The notes under the pieces were generated by a model. That model worked only from the letters and a program-made list of their open reading frames with translations. It was not told where the DNA came from and did no database searches. From Bog-473 sp963730395 (GTDB lineage Bacteria > Actinomycetota > Acidimicrobiia > Acidimicrobiales > RAAP-2), in contig CAVSSK010000011.1 in NCBI GenBank assembly GCA_963730395.1, positions 248,001-312,000 on the forward strand: a DNA stretch of 64,000 bases, in the 5' to 3' direction. Both the position numbers and the translations under genes were made by a program. Shown here one piece after another: positions 1 to 9,978 of this stretch (the stretch's first letter is position 1; every line of letters begins with the position of its first letter).

Positions 1-60
1 CCGATCCGCCCCTCCTCGCCCTCCCGATCTGGCGGGCCAACTGCTTTAGGCTGCGTAGCC

Positions 61-1437
61 GTGACGACGAGCGCCGTGTTCATCGACCTCGATCGAACGC
101 TCCTGTGCCACGCCTCGGGGCAGGTCCTGAACCGGGCGCTCGTGCGCGAGGGGGTGCTGCCCGAGGGGCGCTCGCTGCCGGGGGACAAGCTGCTCTACGC
201 CGTCAACGACCGCCTGGGCGAGAACCTCCTCTCCATGTCGCTGGTGCGGGCCGCCGCCCGGGTGGCGAAGGGTTGGCGCCAGGACCAGGTCCAGGCCGCC
301 GGCCGCAGGGCGGTGGCGGGGCTGAGCGAACTGGTCGCCCCGTTCGCCCCGCAGCGCCTGGCCGCCTTCCGGGCCGAGGGGCACCGCCTCGTGCTCTCGA
401 CCACCACGCCCGTCGACATGATCGCCCCCTTCGCCGAGGCCATCGGCTTCGACGACCTGATCGCCACCGCCTACGAGACCAAGGACGGCCGTTACACCGG
501 GCGTCTCTACGAGGGGTTCGTGTGGGGGACGGGCAAGCTGCGCGCCGTGCGGGAGTGGGCCGACGACCATCACGTCGACCTGGCCGACTGCCATGCATGC
601 AGCGACAGCATCTTCGACGTGCCGCTCCTCTCCAGCGTGGGGACACCCCATGCCGTGAACCCCGATCCCTCGCTCACCGTGGTGGCCACTGCTCGCCGCT
701 GGCCCGTCGAGCACTGGGACCGACCACCGGGCGTGCCGAGCGTGCTGGGGCTCGAGCCCTACCACGTGCTGCGGCCGTTCGTACGCAAGCTGAGCTTTCC
801 GTACGCGCGCTTCGACATCGCCGGGGTCGACAACGTGCCCGCCCGCGGCCCCGTCCTGCTGGCGGCCAACCACCGGAGCTACTTCGACGTGGCGGCGCTG
901 GCGCTCGTCGCCCGCGAAATCGGACGGCCGGTGCGCTTCCTCGGCAAGCGTGAGATCTTCGACGCGCCCGTCGTGGGGCTCGTCGCGCGCGCCATCGGCG
1001 GCATCGCCGTCGACCGGGGCAGCGGATCGGCCCAGCCGTTGCGCGACGCAGAGGCGGCGCTCAAGGCCGGCGAGGTCGTCATCGTGCTCCCGCAGGGGAC
1101 CATCCCGCGCGGGCGCGACTTCTTCGACCCCGAGCTGCACGGCAAGACGGGTGCGGCGCGCCTCGCCGCCATCACCGGTGCCACCGTCGTCCCGGTCGGG
1201 CTCTGGGGGACCGAGCAGGTGTGGCCCCGCTCGGCTCGCGTGCCCGACTTCACCCTCGTGCGCAACCCGGCCAGGGTCACGGTGCGTGTCGGCAGGCCGG
1301 TGCCGCTGTCGCTCACGGATGCCAAGACGGACACCGTGACGATCATGCAGGCGATCAGCGCCCTGCTGCCCGCGGAGGCGCGGGTGCGCCACGAACCGAC
1401 TCCCGAGGAGCTGGCGCGCACCAAGCCGCCTCGGTGA
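61..1437 (+). CDS. HAD-IB phosphatase / 1-acylglycerol-3-phosphate acyltransferase fusion
   Basis: A two-domain lipid enzyme of 458 residues with a GTG start. The N-terminal half (about residues 1-215) is a HAD-IB hydrolase with the nucleophile motif DLDRTLL near residue 9. The C-terminal half (about 235-445) is a PlsC-type acyltransferase with the HX4D motif in NHRSYFD and a later LPQGTIPRG block that corresponds to the FPEG motif. The family joins phosphate removal or transfer with acylation of lysophosphatidate during phospholipid synthesis at the membrane; which substrate each domain uses here is not evident. It lies 75 bases upstream of the MurT gene on the same strand. The fusion architecture is common in actinobacteria. 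Confidence 0.88.
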   Translation: MTTSAVFIDLDRTLLCHASGQVLNRALVREGVLPEGRSLPGDKLLYAVNDRLGENLLSMSLVRAAARVAKGWRQDQVQAAGRRAVAGLSELVAPFAPQRLAAFRAEGHRLVLSTTTPVDMIAPFAEAIGFDDLIATAYETKDGRYTGRLYEGFVWGTGKLRAVREWADDHHVDLADCHACSDSIFDVPLLSSVGTPHAVNPDPSLTVVATARRWPVEHWDRPPGVPSVLGLEPYHVLRPFVRKLSFPYARFDIAGVDNVPARGPVLLAANHRSYFDVAALALVAREIGRPVRFLGKREIFDAPVVGLVARAIGGIAVDRGSGSAQPLRDAEAALKAGEVVIVLPQGTIPRGRDFFDPELHGKTGAARLAAITGATVVPVGLWGTEQVWPRSARVPDFTLVRNPARVTVRVGRPVPLSLTDAKTDTVTIMQAISALLPAEARVRHEPTPEELARTKPPR

Positions 1438-1512
1438 GGGCGCGACTGGCGAGCGCGACGACCACGCGTCGTCAACGCAGCGTCGCGTCGGCTCGGTCGC
1501 GGCCAGGGGACA

Positions 1513-2671
1513 GTGGCCGGAGGCCGGGCGGGGCTGCGGGTCGATCCGAAGCTCCTCGAGCACCTGAGCGCCGGGCGCCGGGTCGCACTCGTCACCGGGA
1601 CGAACGGCAAGACCACGACGACTCGGTTGCTGACGGTGGCGCTCGCCGCCACGGGTGACGAGGTGGTGAGCAACGAGACCGGTTCGAACATGCCGCCGGG
1701 TCATGTCGCCGCGCTGGCCGGATCCCACGCCGACCACGCCGTTCTGGAGGTGGACGAGGTCTACCTCCCCCGGGTGCTCGCCGCGACCGGGGCCGCCGTC
1801 GTGGTGCTGCTCAACCTGTCGCGTGACCAGCTCGACCGCACCAACGAGGTGCGGATGGTGGCGGGTCGCTGGCGGGCGGCGCTCGCCGCAGCGCCGCACA
1901 CCCACGTCGTCGCCAATGCCGACGATCCGTTGGTGGTCTGGGGCGCCGGTGTGGCCCGCGACGTGCACTGGGTGGGAGCGGGACTGCGCTGGCGGCTCGA
2001 CGCCGTGGGCTGCCCGGCCTGCGACGGCCGCATCCAGTTCGCCGAGGGCAGCTGGTCGTGCGCGGGGTGCGGTCTTGCTCGCCCCGCGCCGGAGGCCACG
2101 CTCGTGCCGTCGGCCGACGGCGGTTCGAGCGGCGTCTGGGCCGACGGGAGGACACACCGGGTCGAGCTGGCGCTCCCCGGCCGGTTCAACCAGGCCAACG
2201 CGCTCGATGGCGGCCGTCGCGGCCGAGGCGTGCGGGGTCGACGCCTCCACCGCGCTCGCCGCCATGGCAGGCGTCGAGCAGGTGGCGGGCCGTTTCACCG
2301 TGCGCTCCTTCGGCGAGGTGCAGGCCCGGCTCATGCTGGCCAAGAACCCGGCGGGATGGGACGAGCTGCTCGAACTGGTGGCCGGGTCGGATGCGCCGCT
2401 CGTGGTGAGCATCAACGCCCGGGTCGCCGACGGGGCCGACCCCAGCTGGCTGTGGGACGTGCCCTACGAGCGGCTGGCCGACCGCTCGGTGGTGGCGACC
2501 GGGGACCGCTTCCGCGACCTCTCGGTGCGGCTGCGCTACGCGGGGGTCGTCCACACGACCGAGCCGGACCCGGTCCACGCCGTGGAGACGGCGGCCGACG
2601 GGTCGGGCGCGGTCGTCGACGTGATCGGGAACTACACCGCGTTCCACGACCTCCTCGGCGCCCCGGCATGA
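1513..2671 (+). CDS. murT: Lipid II isoglutaminyl synthase, MurT subunit (one frameshift)
   Basis: Mur-ligase-like partner of GatD that amidates the D-glutamate of lipid II to D-isoglutamine. Visible are the P-loop GTNGKTTTT (about residue 30), a four-cysteine zinc-ribbon insert (CPAC and CAGC near residues 160-185) that separates MurT from other Mur ligases, and a C-terminal DUF1727-like region with the WLWD segment. The start is GTG. The reading frame changes near base 2210 (one base too many between the NQANAL and AAVAAEAC segments); both halves are otherwise intact, so I treat it as one gene. Its stop overlaps the GatD start in an ATGA, implying translational coupling. Confidence 0.85.
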
Positions 2672-3402
2672 GCGGGCCGTTGCGGGTGGCGGTCGTGTAC
2701 CCCGACCTCCTCGGGACCTACGGCGACGGCGGCAACGGGCTGATCCTGACCCGGCGCGCCCAGTGGCGCGGTCACGACGCCGAGCTGCTCCAGGCGGCGT
2801 CGGACCAGGCCCTGCCCGACGCGGACATCTACTGCCTCGGCGGCGGTGAGGACGGCCCCCAGGTGCGGGCCGCCCGCTCGCTCATCGACGACGGCACCCT
2901 CGTCAAGCGGGTGGCGGCGGGCGCCGTGGTGCTCGCGGTGTGTGCGGGCTTCCAGGTGGTCGGGCGCAGCTTCCCCGGGGCGAGCGGCGATCCGCACGAA
3001 GGGGTCGGGATCCTCGACATCGAGACCACGAAGGGACTCGGCCCGCGTGCGGTGGGCGAGGTGGTGGTCGAGCCCGAGGGCATCGGCGGGCTGCCCGTCC
3101 TGACCGGCTTCGAGAACCACGGCGGGCGGACGGCGCTGGGGGAGGGCACGATCGCGCTGGGCCGGGTCACGGCGGGGACCGGCAACGGCGACGGGAGCGA
3201 AGGCGCCGTGAGCGGCCGGGTGGTCGGGACGTACCTGCACGGGCCCGTGCTGGCGCGCAACCCCGCCCTGGCCGACCTGCTCCTCTCGTGGGCCCTCGAC
3301 GAGCAGGTGCTCGAGCCGCTCGACGACTCGGCCGCCGAGGGTCTGCGGGAGGAGCGGCTGGGCTCGGTGAGCCGCACCGGGCGGTTGGGCCGTCGGAAGT
3401 AG
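2668..3402 (+). CDS. gatD: Lipid II isoglutaminyl synthase, GatD glutamine amidotransferase subunit
   Basis: A 244-residue class I glutamine amidotransferase of the CobB/CobQ-like type that supplies ammonia to MurT. The nucleophile is the cysteine in AVCAGFQVVG (about residue 95) and the catalytic histidine lies in TYLHGPVLARNP (about residue 190). The N-terminus VVYPDLLGTYGDGGN is typical of GatD. The start ATG overlaps the MurT stop by four bases, so the two subunits are made together. The length matches known GatD proteins. Confidence 0.93.
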   Translation: MSGPLRVAVVYPDLLGTYGDGGNGLILTRRAQWRGHDAELLQAASDQALPDADIYCLGGGEDGPQVRAARSLIDDGTLVKRVAAGAVVLAVCAGFQVVGRSFPGASGDPHEGVGILDIETTKGLGPRAVGEVVVEPEGIGGLPVLTGFENHGGRTALGEGTIALGRVTAGTGNGDGSEGAVSGRVVGTYLHGPVLARNPALADLLLSWALDEQVLEPLDDSAAEGLREERLGSVSRTGRLGRRK

Positions 3403-3417
3403 GGCGGACTCCTCCCG

Positions 3418-3853
3418 CTATCTCGTGGCCACGACGATCTCCGTGTCACCGGGCCAGTCCCAGAACAGTCCCTCCGGCGAGCGTTGCCGCAGCAGCTCTC
3501 GCACCGCGGCTCGAACGCCCCCATCGAGTCGCCGAAGGTCTGCCGCGAGAGATGGGGTGTAGCCCGCTACGACTGGTCGATGAGCCGGGGGCCGGCGTCG
3601 CGTACAAGGCGGCACCGACCAGCGATGCCAGGTCTGCCTCGTAGCGATGCCGGCGGCCTTCGCAGCCGCTGAGCCGGGGTCGCGGCCGTCGTCGACGATG
3701 CCTGCGCGAGCGACGACGCCTCGGACCGCGGAATCGCAGGCGTCCGGCTCGTCGGCGCCAGCTCGCGGGCCAGCGTCGAGGCGCGCCGGATAGGGCGGCC
3801 GACCGGGCACGTAGACGCGCGGCCTCTCTGTAGACACCGGGTCCCGGCGTCAC
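3418..3853 (-). pseudogene. Decayed gene, family not identified
   Basis: No single frame makes a convincing protein, but short protein-like stretches follow one another in different minus-strand frames. They are a segment containing HRYEADLASLVGAALY, then DAGPRLIDQ, then a C-terminal segment with ADLRRLDGGVRAAVREL and ending in GDTEIVVATR. Read together they suggest one gene broken by at least two frame changes. The last part vaguely resembles the end of a methyltransferase, but I cannot name a family. It lies between gatD (convergent) and the MBL-fold gene (same strand). Confidence 0.35.
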
Positions 3854-3856
3854 GTC

Positions 3857-4684
3857 CTATGGCGCGACGTCGAGGGAGAGAAGGTCCCTGGCCAGCACGA
3901 CGGTGCCCGAGAAGTGCTCCTTCGCCCGGGCCACCCAGTCGTCCTCGGAGCCGGGCTGCGGAGCGGGGACGAGATGGGTCAGGACGAGCGTGCTCACGCC
4001 GTTGCGTGCTGCGGTCTGTGCGGCGTCCTCCAGCGAGGAGTGGTAGTCCAAGACGTCCGTCAGCCTCGGGAGGCCGATGGGCTCGATGAGGTCGCGGCGG
4101 ACGACCGTATGGACGAGCACGTCCGCGCCCGCGCACAGCTCGTCGAGCCCCGCGGAGGGCACGGTGTCGCCGGCGATCACGACCGAGGCCTCGCCCTCCT
4201 CGATCCGGTAGCCCACGGTGGGGCGCACCGGCGCATGGTCGGTGGGGGCGGCCGTCACCCGTACCGCCCCCTCCTCCAGCACGGCACCGTGCTCGGCTTC
4301 GCTGACCTCGGCGGACGGGCGCCACCGCAGGTCGGCGTGGTGGGCCAAGCGGTAGCCGATGTCGAGCTCGAGCATGGCCTCGGTCGCCCGCACCAGCCCG
4401 GTCGTGCCGGGTGGCCCGAAGACGGCCAAGGGATTGGGTTGGAACGACATCACCCAGCGCGAGGTGATGATGTCGTTGAGGTCGGTGGTGTGATCGCTGT
4501 GCAGGTGGGTCAGGAAGAGGCCGCGTAGCGCTCCCGCTCCGGAGGCGGCGGCCGCGGCGCGCATGAGAACGCCCCGTCCGCAGTCGAACAAGAGGTCGCC
4601 GATGCCCGTGCGCACCAGGGTTGCCGGCCCGGCGCGTTCTGCATCGGGAAGCGGGCTGCCGCTGCCGAGGATGATGATCTGCAT
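3857..4684 (-). CDS. MBL-fold metallo-hydrolase, RNase Z-like subfamily
   Basis: A 275-residue cytoplasmic metallo-beta-lactamase-fold hydrolase. It shows the metal site THLHSDHTTDLND (about residue 60), the later GDT of IAGDTVPS and the distal TDHAP and LTHL histidines, as in RNase Z/arylsulfatase-like enzymes that cleave phosphodiester or ester bonds. The start at 4684 (MQIIILGSGSP, a classic N-terminus) is preceded by GAGAGGAG at good spacing, so longer upstream readings are rejected. It is divergent from the DUF1330-like gene, with about 90 bases between the starts. The substrate is unknown. Confidence 0.88.
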   Translation of the reverse strand: MQIIILGSGSPLPDAERAGPATLVRTGIGDLLFDCGRGVLMRAAAAASGAGALRGLFLTHLHSDHTTDLNDIITSRWVMSFQPNPLAVFGPPGTTGLVRATEAMLELDIGYRLAHHADLRWRPSAEVSEAEHGAVLEEGAVRVTAAPTDHAPVRPTVGYRIEEGEASVVIAGDTVPSAGLDELCAGADVLVHTVVRRDLIEPIGLPRLTDVLDYHSSLEDAAQTAARNGVSTLVLTHLVPAPQPGSEDDWVARAKEHFSGTVVLARDLLSLDVAP

Positions 4685-4775
4685 TGGACTCCTCTCGCCG
4701 GGACGGGTCGGCGCCCGCTGCAGCATGGCACCGTTGGTACGATCGCGCGGCAACTCTTGAGAGGGGGCGCGACCG

Positions 4776-5249
4776 GTGACGGGAGCGAGCGCAGACGGCA
4801 TGGAGACGCTCCTGCGTGAGCTGGGAGCGCGGGGGGCGGGCGGTATCAACCCCGAGGAATCACAGCTGGTCGCGCTGATCGAGTCCGGGCACCAGGGCCC
4901 GCTGCAGTTCGTGAACCTCCTGGCCTTCCGCGAGCGAGCGATCTATCCGGCGGGGCACGAGCTGGCCGGCGCCGAACTCTCCGGGGCCGACGCGTACGGC
5001 CGATACGGGGTCGTCGCCCTGGGACAAGTCGGTCGTCGCGGTGGCAAGCTCGTTCTCTACAACCAGGTGCACCAGGCGCTGATCGGGCAGACGCGCCCGT
5101 GGGATCAGATCGTCGTCATCGAGTTTCCCGGCACGGACGCCTTCGTCGACATGATCCGTGACCCTGACTACCAGGCCAGCCTGGTGGACCGCGACGCCGG
5201 CTTGGCCGAGGTGGTCATCCTCGTCACGCAGCCGTTGCTCCCGGGCTGA
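4776..5249 (+). CDS. DUF1330-like small protein
   Basis: A 157-residue protein with a GTG start and a GAGAGGGGG ribosome site. The central and C-terminal part (VNLLAFRERAIYP, then a YGRYGVVA block, then DQIVVIEFPGTDAFVDMIRDPDYQ) has the pattern of DUF1330, a dimeric ferredoxin-like alpha/beta barrel fold. The first 35 residues are an extra helical stretch. No catalytic role is established for this family. It stands alone between two minus-strand genes. Confidence 0.75.
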   Translation: MTGASADGMETLLRELGARGAGGINPEESQLVALIESGHQGPLQFVNLLAFRERAIYPAGHELAGAELSGADAYGRYGVVALGQVGRRGGKLVLYNQVHQALIGQTRPWDQIVVIEFPGTDAFVDMIRDPDYQASLVDRDAGLAEVVILVTQPLLPG

Positions 5250-5274
5250 CGCGACCGTCGCGACCTGCGCGCGC

Positions 5275-6126
5275 TCAGGCCACGGTGAACCGGGGCTCGG
5301 GGCGCCCGGCGACACCCAAGCCGTCCACGACCAGCAGCGCGCCGTCGGCGGTCCCTTCCGGGGCGCCCAGCTGGACGCTCACGACGTAGAGGCGATCGAG
5401 GTCCCTCCCACCGAAGGCCACGTCTGCGGGATTGGCGACGGGCAACTCGAGGGTGCGGTCGAGCCCCTCGGGCGTGAAGCGGGCGAGCTGAGACCCCCCG
5501 ATGAGCGCGCACCACAGCCCGCCTTCGGTGTCGAGTGCCGCACCGTCGGCCACGCCGGCCAGGCCGCTGAGGTCCCCGAAGACGGTGCGCGGGCCGACGG
5601 AGCCGTCGACGGCGTCGTAGGGGTACGAGTAGTAGTCCGCCGAGGAGTCGCCGATGAGCAACGTCATGGTGTCGTCGATGACGCAGACGTTCGGCCCGTT
5701 GGTGTTCGAGATCTCCGGGTCCAGCAGCTTCCACCCGTGGCGGGCCGAGTACCACCAGGACGACCCCTCCGCCGGCCCCAGGTTCAGGGTGCCGGTGATC
5801 AGGTTGCCCGAGAAGTCCGCGCAGGCATCGTTGGCGCGCCCGCCGAGTCCCGCCGGGTACGCCGACAGGAGGGCGGTCGTCCCCGCCTCGGGGTCGATCA
5901 GGTGGAGGCCGTCGTCCAGAGCGCCGACGAGACGGCCGTCCTCGGTGGGCACGATGCCGGCCGGCATGGAGGGCATCGCCATGGTGTGGAGTGACCCGTC
6001 GTCCCCGTCCAGCCAGTGCAGTGTCCGCGCCGCGCAGTCAACGAAGCAGAGCCGTTGCGCCCGGTCGTCCCAGACCAGGCTCTCGCCCCAGCCCAGCGAG
6101 AACTCGCCCACACGTTCGATCAGCAT
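5275..6126 (-). CDS. SMP-30/gluconolactonase-type beta-propeller protein
   Basis: A 283-residue six-bladed propeller of the SMP-30/gluconolactonase/LRE family. The N-terminal GWGESLVWDDRAQRLCFVD holds the conserved metal-ligand glutamate. Later motifs are GGRANDACADFSGN (conserved N-D pair) and SGLAGVADGAALDTEGGLWCA, where the family's catalytic aspartate sits. The enzymes hydrolyse sugar lactones or organophosphates using one divalent metal. It is the last gene of the minus-strand operon that starts with the acyl-CoA reductase; once the frame break in the gene before it is corrected, the two are about 36 bases apart. Confidence 0.87.
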   Translation of the reverse strand: MLIERVGEFSLGWGESLVWDDRAQRLCFVDCAARTLHWLDGDDGSLHTMAMPSMPAGIVPTEDGRLVGALDDGLHLIDPEAGTTALLSAYPAGLGGRANDACADFSGNLITGTLNLGPAEGSSWWYSARHGWKLLDPEISNTNGPNVCVIDDTMTLLIGDSSADYYSYPYDAVDGSVGPRTVFGDLSGLAGVADGAALDTEGGLWCALIGGSQLARFTPEGLDRTLELPVANPADVAFGGRDLDRLYVVSVQLGAPEGTADGALLVVDGLGVAGRPEPRFTVA

Positions 6127-6162
6127 CCGGCGTCGACCGGCATCGTGGCCACGCTAGCGGCG

Positions 6163-7135
6163 TCAGTCGGGCCACTCCTTGCCGTCCCGGCGAGACGGGG
6201 GGTCGTCGAGCGCCCAGGCCCGGCGCCAGGCCGATGCCTCGGGGCCCCGGTGCGCGGTCTCGGCGCCCTCCACCGGCGCCACCGCGCTCGACGGACCGTC
6301 GCGCCTGCCACCAGTCCGAATGCACCTCGCGCGCCAGCGTGGCCACGGCGGCCTCCACCCGGCCGGAGAACCGGTGGGCGTTCTCGCCCTCGTCCGGTGT
6401 CATGGGAGCCCCGAAGAGCACGGCGATGGGGGAGCGCCGCAGGCGTCCGCCCCGGCGCGACTCGGTGCCCGACCCGCCGGGGGCCTTGGCCCCGGCGTCG
6501 GACGTCTTGGGCAGGACGTGACGGGTGCCGTGGAGGTACACCGGCACCACGGGGCGCCCGGTACGCCGGGCCAGATAGGCGGCTCCACCGCGGAAAGGCT
6601 GGGTCCAGCCGTCGGGCGAGCGCCCGCCCTCGGGGAAGATGACGAGGCTCCACCCCTCCTCGACGAGCTCGGCGGCCGTGTCCGCCGACTTGCGGTTGAC
6701 CTTGCTGCGCTCGATCGGGATGGCCGCCAGTGCGAACGACCACAGCACCGACTTCCAGGTGCGGTCGAAGAAGTAGTCCGAGGCGGCGGCGACGACCGTG
6801 CGGTGGCGGAACTCCACCGGGAGCGTCGTCAGCAGCAGTGGCGTGTCGATGTGGCTGGCGTGGTTGGCGGCGAAGATCACGGGCCCATCGACGTGCTGGA
6901 GGTGCTCGAGCCCCCGCACGGTCGCCGGCGCCAGGAGGCGGGCCGCCGGCCGGGTGACGTTGTCCATCACCATGGCGCGGGCCAGGCGGACGGGATAGCG
7001 GCGGGACCACTCGTGGTCGTAGTCGAGCCCGACTTTGCGCTCGGGGTCGGGCCTGTCGACAGAGGTGGGCCACGTCGGTGCGGCAACGGGGAAGCGGGCC
7101 GTGCGCACCCGGCCCAGGATCCCGGAACCCGCCAT
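6163..7135 (-). CDS. 1-acyl-sn-glycerol-3-phosphate acyltransferase, PlsC-like (C-terminal frameshift)
   Basis: A PlsC-type membrane-associated acyltransferase of about 324 residues. It has motif I NHASHID (about residue 95) and motif III FPEGGRSPDG (about 170), followed by PVVPVYLHGTRHVLP. The open frame runs on to 6038 and would overlap the SMP-30 gene. However, a different frame encodes a plausible hydrophilic tail ending WALDDPPSRRDGKEWPD and stops at 6163, so I infer an extra base near 6270. The start codon overlaps the stop of the LarA-like gene by one base (TGATG), indicating coupled translation. Confidence 0.82.
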
Positions 7136-8725
7136 CAGTGCACGTCCGACATGAAGATCGGCGGGTTGTGCATGTGGGTCAGCGTGGGGGACGGGCCCAC
7201 CACGTCAGAGGCGATCTCGAGGGCGTCGTCGAGCGAGCCGGCGGGGGAGAAGCCCAGCCGGCGTACCGCCTTGGGGTCGCCGCCGACCACGATGACGCGG
7301 CCGAGGTGGGCCAGCGCGTGGGCGCACCAGTACCACATGTAGAACGGGTGCACGCCGTGGTAGGCGTGACCGGTGCGATAGAGGTGCACGTACCAGGGGT
7401 CAGTGGCGAACGACTCCTCGAACTCCTTGTGCATCTCGACCGGGTCGAGCGTCTGGGTGAGCACCTGCTCGTAGAAGTCGATGTAGCTGGGGTGGTGCCC
7501 GGGGTGGAATTCGGGTCGTGTGGGGTGCCGCATGATCACGACGCCGCCCTCGCGCACCAGTGGCCGGCCCCGGTACATGTTGAAGAAGTAGCCCAGACCG
7601 AGGCATGCGACGAGGATCGGATTCATGATGGAGTTCACGTTGTAGGGGCAGATGTAGGGCAGCCCCATGGTGAGGATGTCCGTCTGGCCCTCGACGTCGA
7701 CGCCCTGCTGGGCCCACACGTTCGCCGTGGTCTGTGCGTGGACCGCCTCCACCTCGCCCGCCTGCACGGAGGTCAGGGCGTGCGGGGACTTGATGCCCTG
7801 GAAGATCTGCCGGGCGACGCGGTGGCGGCGTCTTGGCCAGTGCGGTCGACGTGGCGGCGAAGGTGGCGCGGTCCCGCAGCGACCACTCCCACTCCCGCTT
7901 CTGCAGGAACTGGAAGTTCGACGGGAACGTGTCGTTGTTGAGCGTGGTCTCAATCTGGAAGACCTTGACCCCCGACTCCGCGATCAGCCTCCCCATGCGC
8001 CAGTTGGACGAGTGCAGCTCTGACGCCGGCTGGTCCATGAACGACCTGGAGTGGCGCATCGTCTGCGGGTTGTGATGGTGCTTGAGGCTGCGGTAGCTGG
8101 CCAAGCCGGTCGCCACACTCTTGTGCCCACCATCCATGGAGACGAGGTTGATGTTCACGTACACCAAGAGATCGGACGTGGCGGCCCGCTTGTTGATCTC
8201 CACGTCTTCGCCCTGGTCGGTCTGGCCCAGGTGGATGAGGTTGTCGGGGTCTTCGGCGTCGTGCTGCGTCAGGAGCCCGTGCGGCGCGAAGGCGTCGTAG
8301 ACCCGGTCACCGAGCGCGTGCCGCAGCTCCTCCTCCGTCATGCGGCGGTGCAGGGCCAGAGCCGCCACGAGGACGACGTCGTCCACGGCGGCCTCCGCTG
8401 CCATGTCGAGCACGGTCTCGACGACCATCTGCCTGATGTCGGGTGCCTCCATCGGGGGCAGCGGCAGCGACACGTCGTCGAAGCAGATGGTGAGCTTCAT
8501 GCCGGGGCGGAGGAGCGCCGGCAGCGGGTCGCGGTCGCCGAGGGGGTGCAGCAGCGCGTGGCGGATGGCGCGATAGGGGTCCTCGATCGCCTTCACCGGC
8601 TCGGGGGCGTAGATGACCCGGCTCCCCTCTGGGAGCGTCTGGAGGCTGAAGCCCTCGCCGTTCCAGAACAGCGTCGGTGGCGTCGACTTGTCCACCTCGA
8701 GGACGAAGCCAGGTCGGCGGCTCAT
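7135..8725 (-). CDS. LarA-like (DUF2088) nickel-pincer enzyme homologue (one frameshift)
   Basis: A member of the lactate racemase family, about 529 residues. LarA uses a nickel-pincer nucleotide cofactor for alpha-hydroxyacid racemisation. The N-terminal DUF2088 part shows FDDVSLPLPP, then LALHRRMTEEELRHALGD, then GGHKSVATGLASYRSLKHHH; these carry the histidines and the lysine that bind the cofactor in LarA. The C-terminal half is well conserved but lies in the next frame (one extra base near 7825). The start at 8725 has GGAAAGGAA upstream and overlaps the dehydrogenase stop in an ATGA. No LarB, LarC or LarE homologue is seen in this window. The substrate is unknown; the lipid-type neighbours make a hydroxyacyl compound possible, which is inference. 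Confidence 0.78.
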
Positions 8726-9978
8726 CGGGCAGTTCCTTTCCGCATGTCGAATGCGATCTTCACGGCCCCGCGTCGGCCGGCGGCGCCGGCGTGGGCCACG
8801 GCGTCCTCGAAGCGGGTGAGGGGATAGGTGGCCGACACGAGCCGGCCGGCGTGCTGGGCGGCCACCACCTCGAAGGCCAGCGCGAAGGTGGACACCCGGT
8901 CGTCCATGCCCGCTGGGCGTTCGGTGCCGTAGGCGTACGCCCCGGCCAGGCGGACCTCGCGATGCCACAGCGGCGCCAGGTCCACCGTCACCTTGCCCGG
9001 CATGCCCACCAGTGCCACCGTGCCGCGCGGCCGTACCATGGCCAAGGACTGGGCGATGGACTCGGCGCTGCCCACGCAGTCGAAGACGACGTCGGCGCCC
9101 CCCGACAGCGTGCCGGTCAGGCCGGACGACCCTCCGTACGACAGTGACCTCGAGTGGCGGCGGACGGCGCGCGTGAGCTGGTCGGGCGGGAACGCCTCCG
9201 TGCAGCCCAGCTCTTGTGCCAGCTGCCTCTGGTGCGGATAGCGCGCCCCGACGAGGAGCATCGAGGGGGACGGACAGCGGCCCGACGCGGCCAGGTGGCC
9301 GAGCGCGGCGGTGACGAGCAGGCCGAGCGTGCCGGCGCCGAGGATGGCGACGACGTCCCCCTCTGCGACGGGCGCTCCGAGAACGGCATGCACCGCGCAG
9401 GCCACGGGCTCCACAGTGACCGCGTCGGCGTCACTCAGCCCGTCGGGCACCGGGTAGAGCTGGCTGGAGTGGGCCACGAAGCCGGAGGTCGACCAGCCGC
9501 CGCCGGTGTCGGCACAGAAACCGGTCTGCAGTCCGGGTCGGATGTGGCCGAAGGCGAGATAGCCACAGTTCCCGACGTGCCCCGCCTGACAGGCCGGGCA
9601 GGGCGGGTGGATACCGCGGGCCGCGCATCCCAGCACCGGCTGCAGCACGACCCGGGAGCCCGCGGCCAGCGTGACGCCGTCGGCGCCGACGGCGTCCTCG
9701 GCGACGGTGCCGACCACCTCGTGGCCGGGGACGAAGGGGAAGGACACGATGTCCTCGAAATAGCGAGAGCTGCGGCCGTCCAGTGTGGCGAGGTCGGAGC
9801 CGCAGATCCCGGACAGAAGGGGGTCCACGTGCACCCACCCGTCGGCGGGAATCGCGGGCGCGTCTCGCTCGACGAGCCGCAGCGGCCCCACGCCCGCTCC
9901 GCGCCCCGAGCCCAGCGTCGACACCAAACGCGCCGCGGCGAAGCGCGGCAGGGAGCGCTCGAAGAGGAGCGTGCTCAT
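8722..9978 (-). CDS. Zinc-binding alcohol dehydrogenase (MDR family)
   Basis: A 418-residue medium-chain dehydrogenase. It has the catalytic zinc ligand in SGICGSDLATLDG, PGHEVVGTV, a structural zinc region with CPACQAGHVGNCG, and the NAD(P) fold GAGTLGLLVTAALG. The segment DVVFDCVGSAESIAQSLAMVRPRGTVALVG is typical of the family. The start at 9978 overlaps the stop of the reductase/HAD gene by ATGA, and its own stop overlaps the LarA-like start the same way. It probably interconverts an alcohol and an aldehyde or ketone made or used by the neighbouring reductase. Confidence 0.88.
   Translation of the reverse strand: MSTLLFERSLPRFAAARLVSTLGSGRGAGVGPLRLVERDAPAIPADGWVHVDPLLSGICGSDLATLDGRSSRYFEDIVSFPFVPGHEVVGTVAEDAVGADGVTLAAGSRVVLQPVLGCAARGIHPPCPACQAGHVGNCGYLAFGHIRPGLQTGFCADTGGGWSTSGFVAHSSQLYPVPDGLSDADAVTVEPVACAVHAVLGAPVAEGDVVAILGAGTLGLLVTAALGHLAASGRCPSPSMLLVGARYPHQRQLAQELGCTEAFPPDQLTRAVRRHSRSLSYGGSSGLTGTLSGGADVVFDCVGSAESIAQSLAMVRPRGTVALVGMPGKVTVDLAPLWHREVRLAGAYAYGTERPAGMDDRVSTFALAFEVVAAQHAGRLVSATYPLTRFEDAVAHAGAAGRRGAVKIAFDMRKGTAR

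Noticed and set aside
46..2415. A 789-codon open frame on the minus strand
   Set aside because: It is antisense to the HAD-PlsC and murT genes, which have clear motifs; the long frame is a product of GC-rich third positions.
6038..6162. Extension of the PlsC-like gene into the SMP-30 gene
   Set aside because: An alternative frame gives a better tail ending at 6163; the extension reads as out-of-frame SMP-30 coding sequence.
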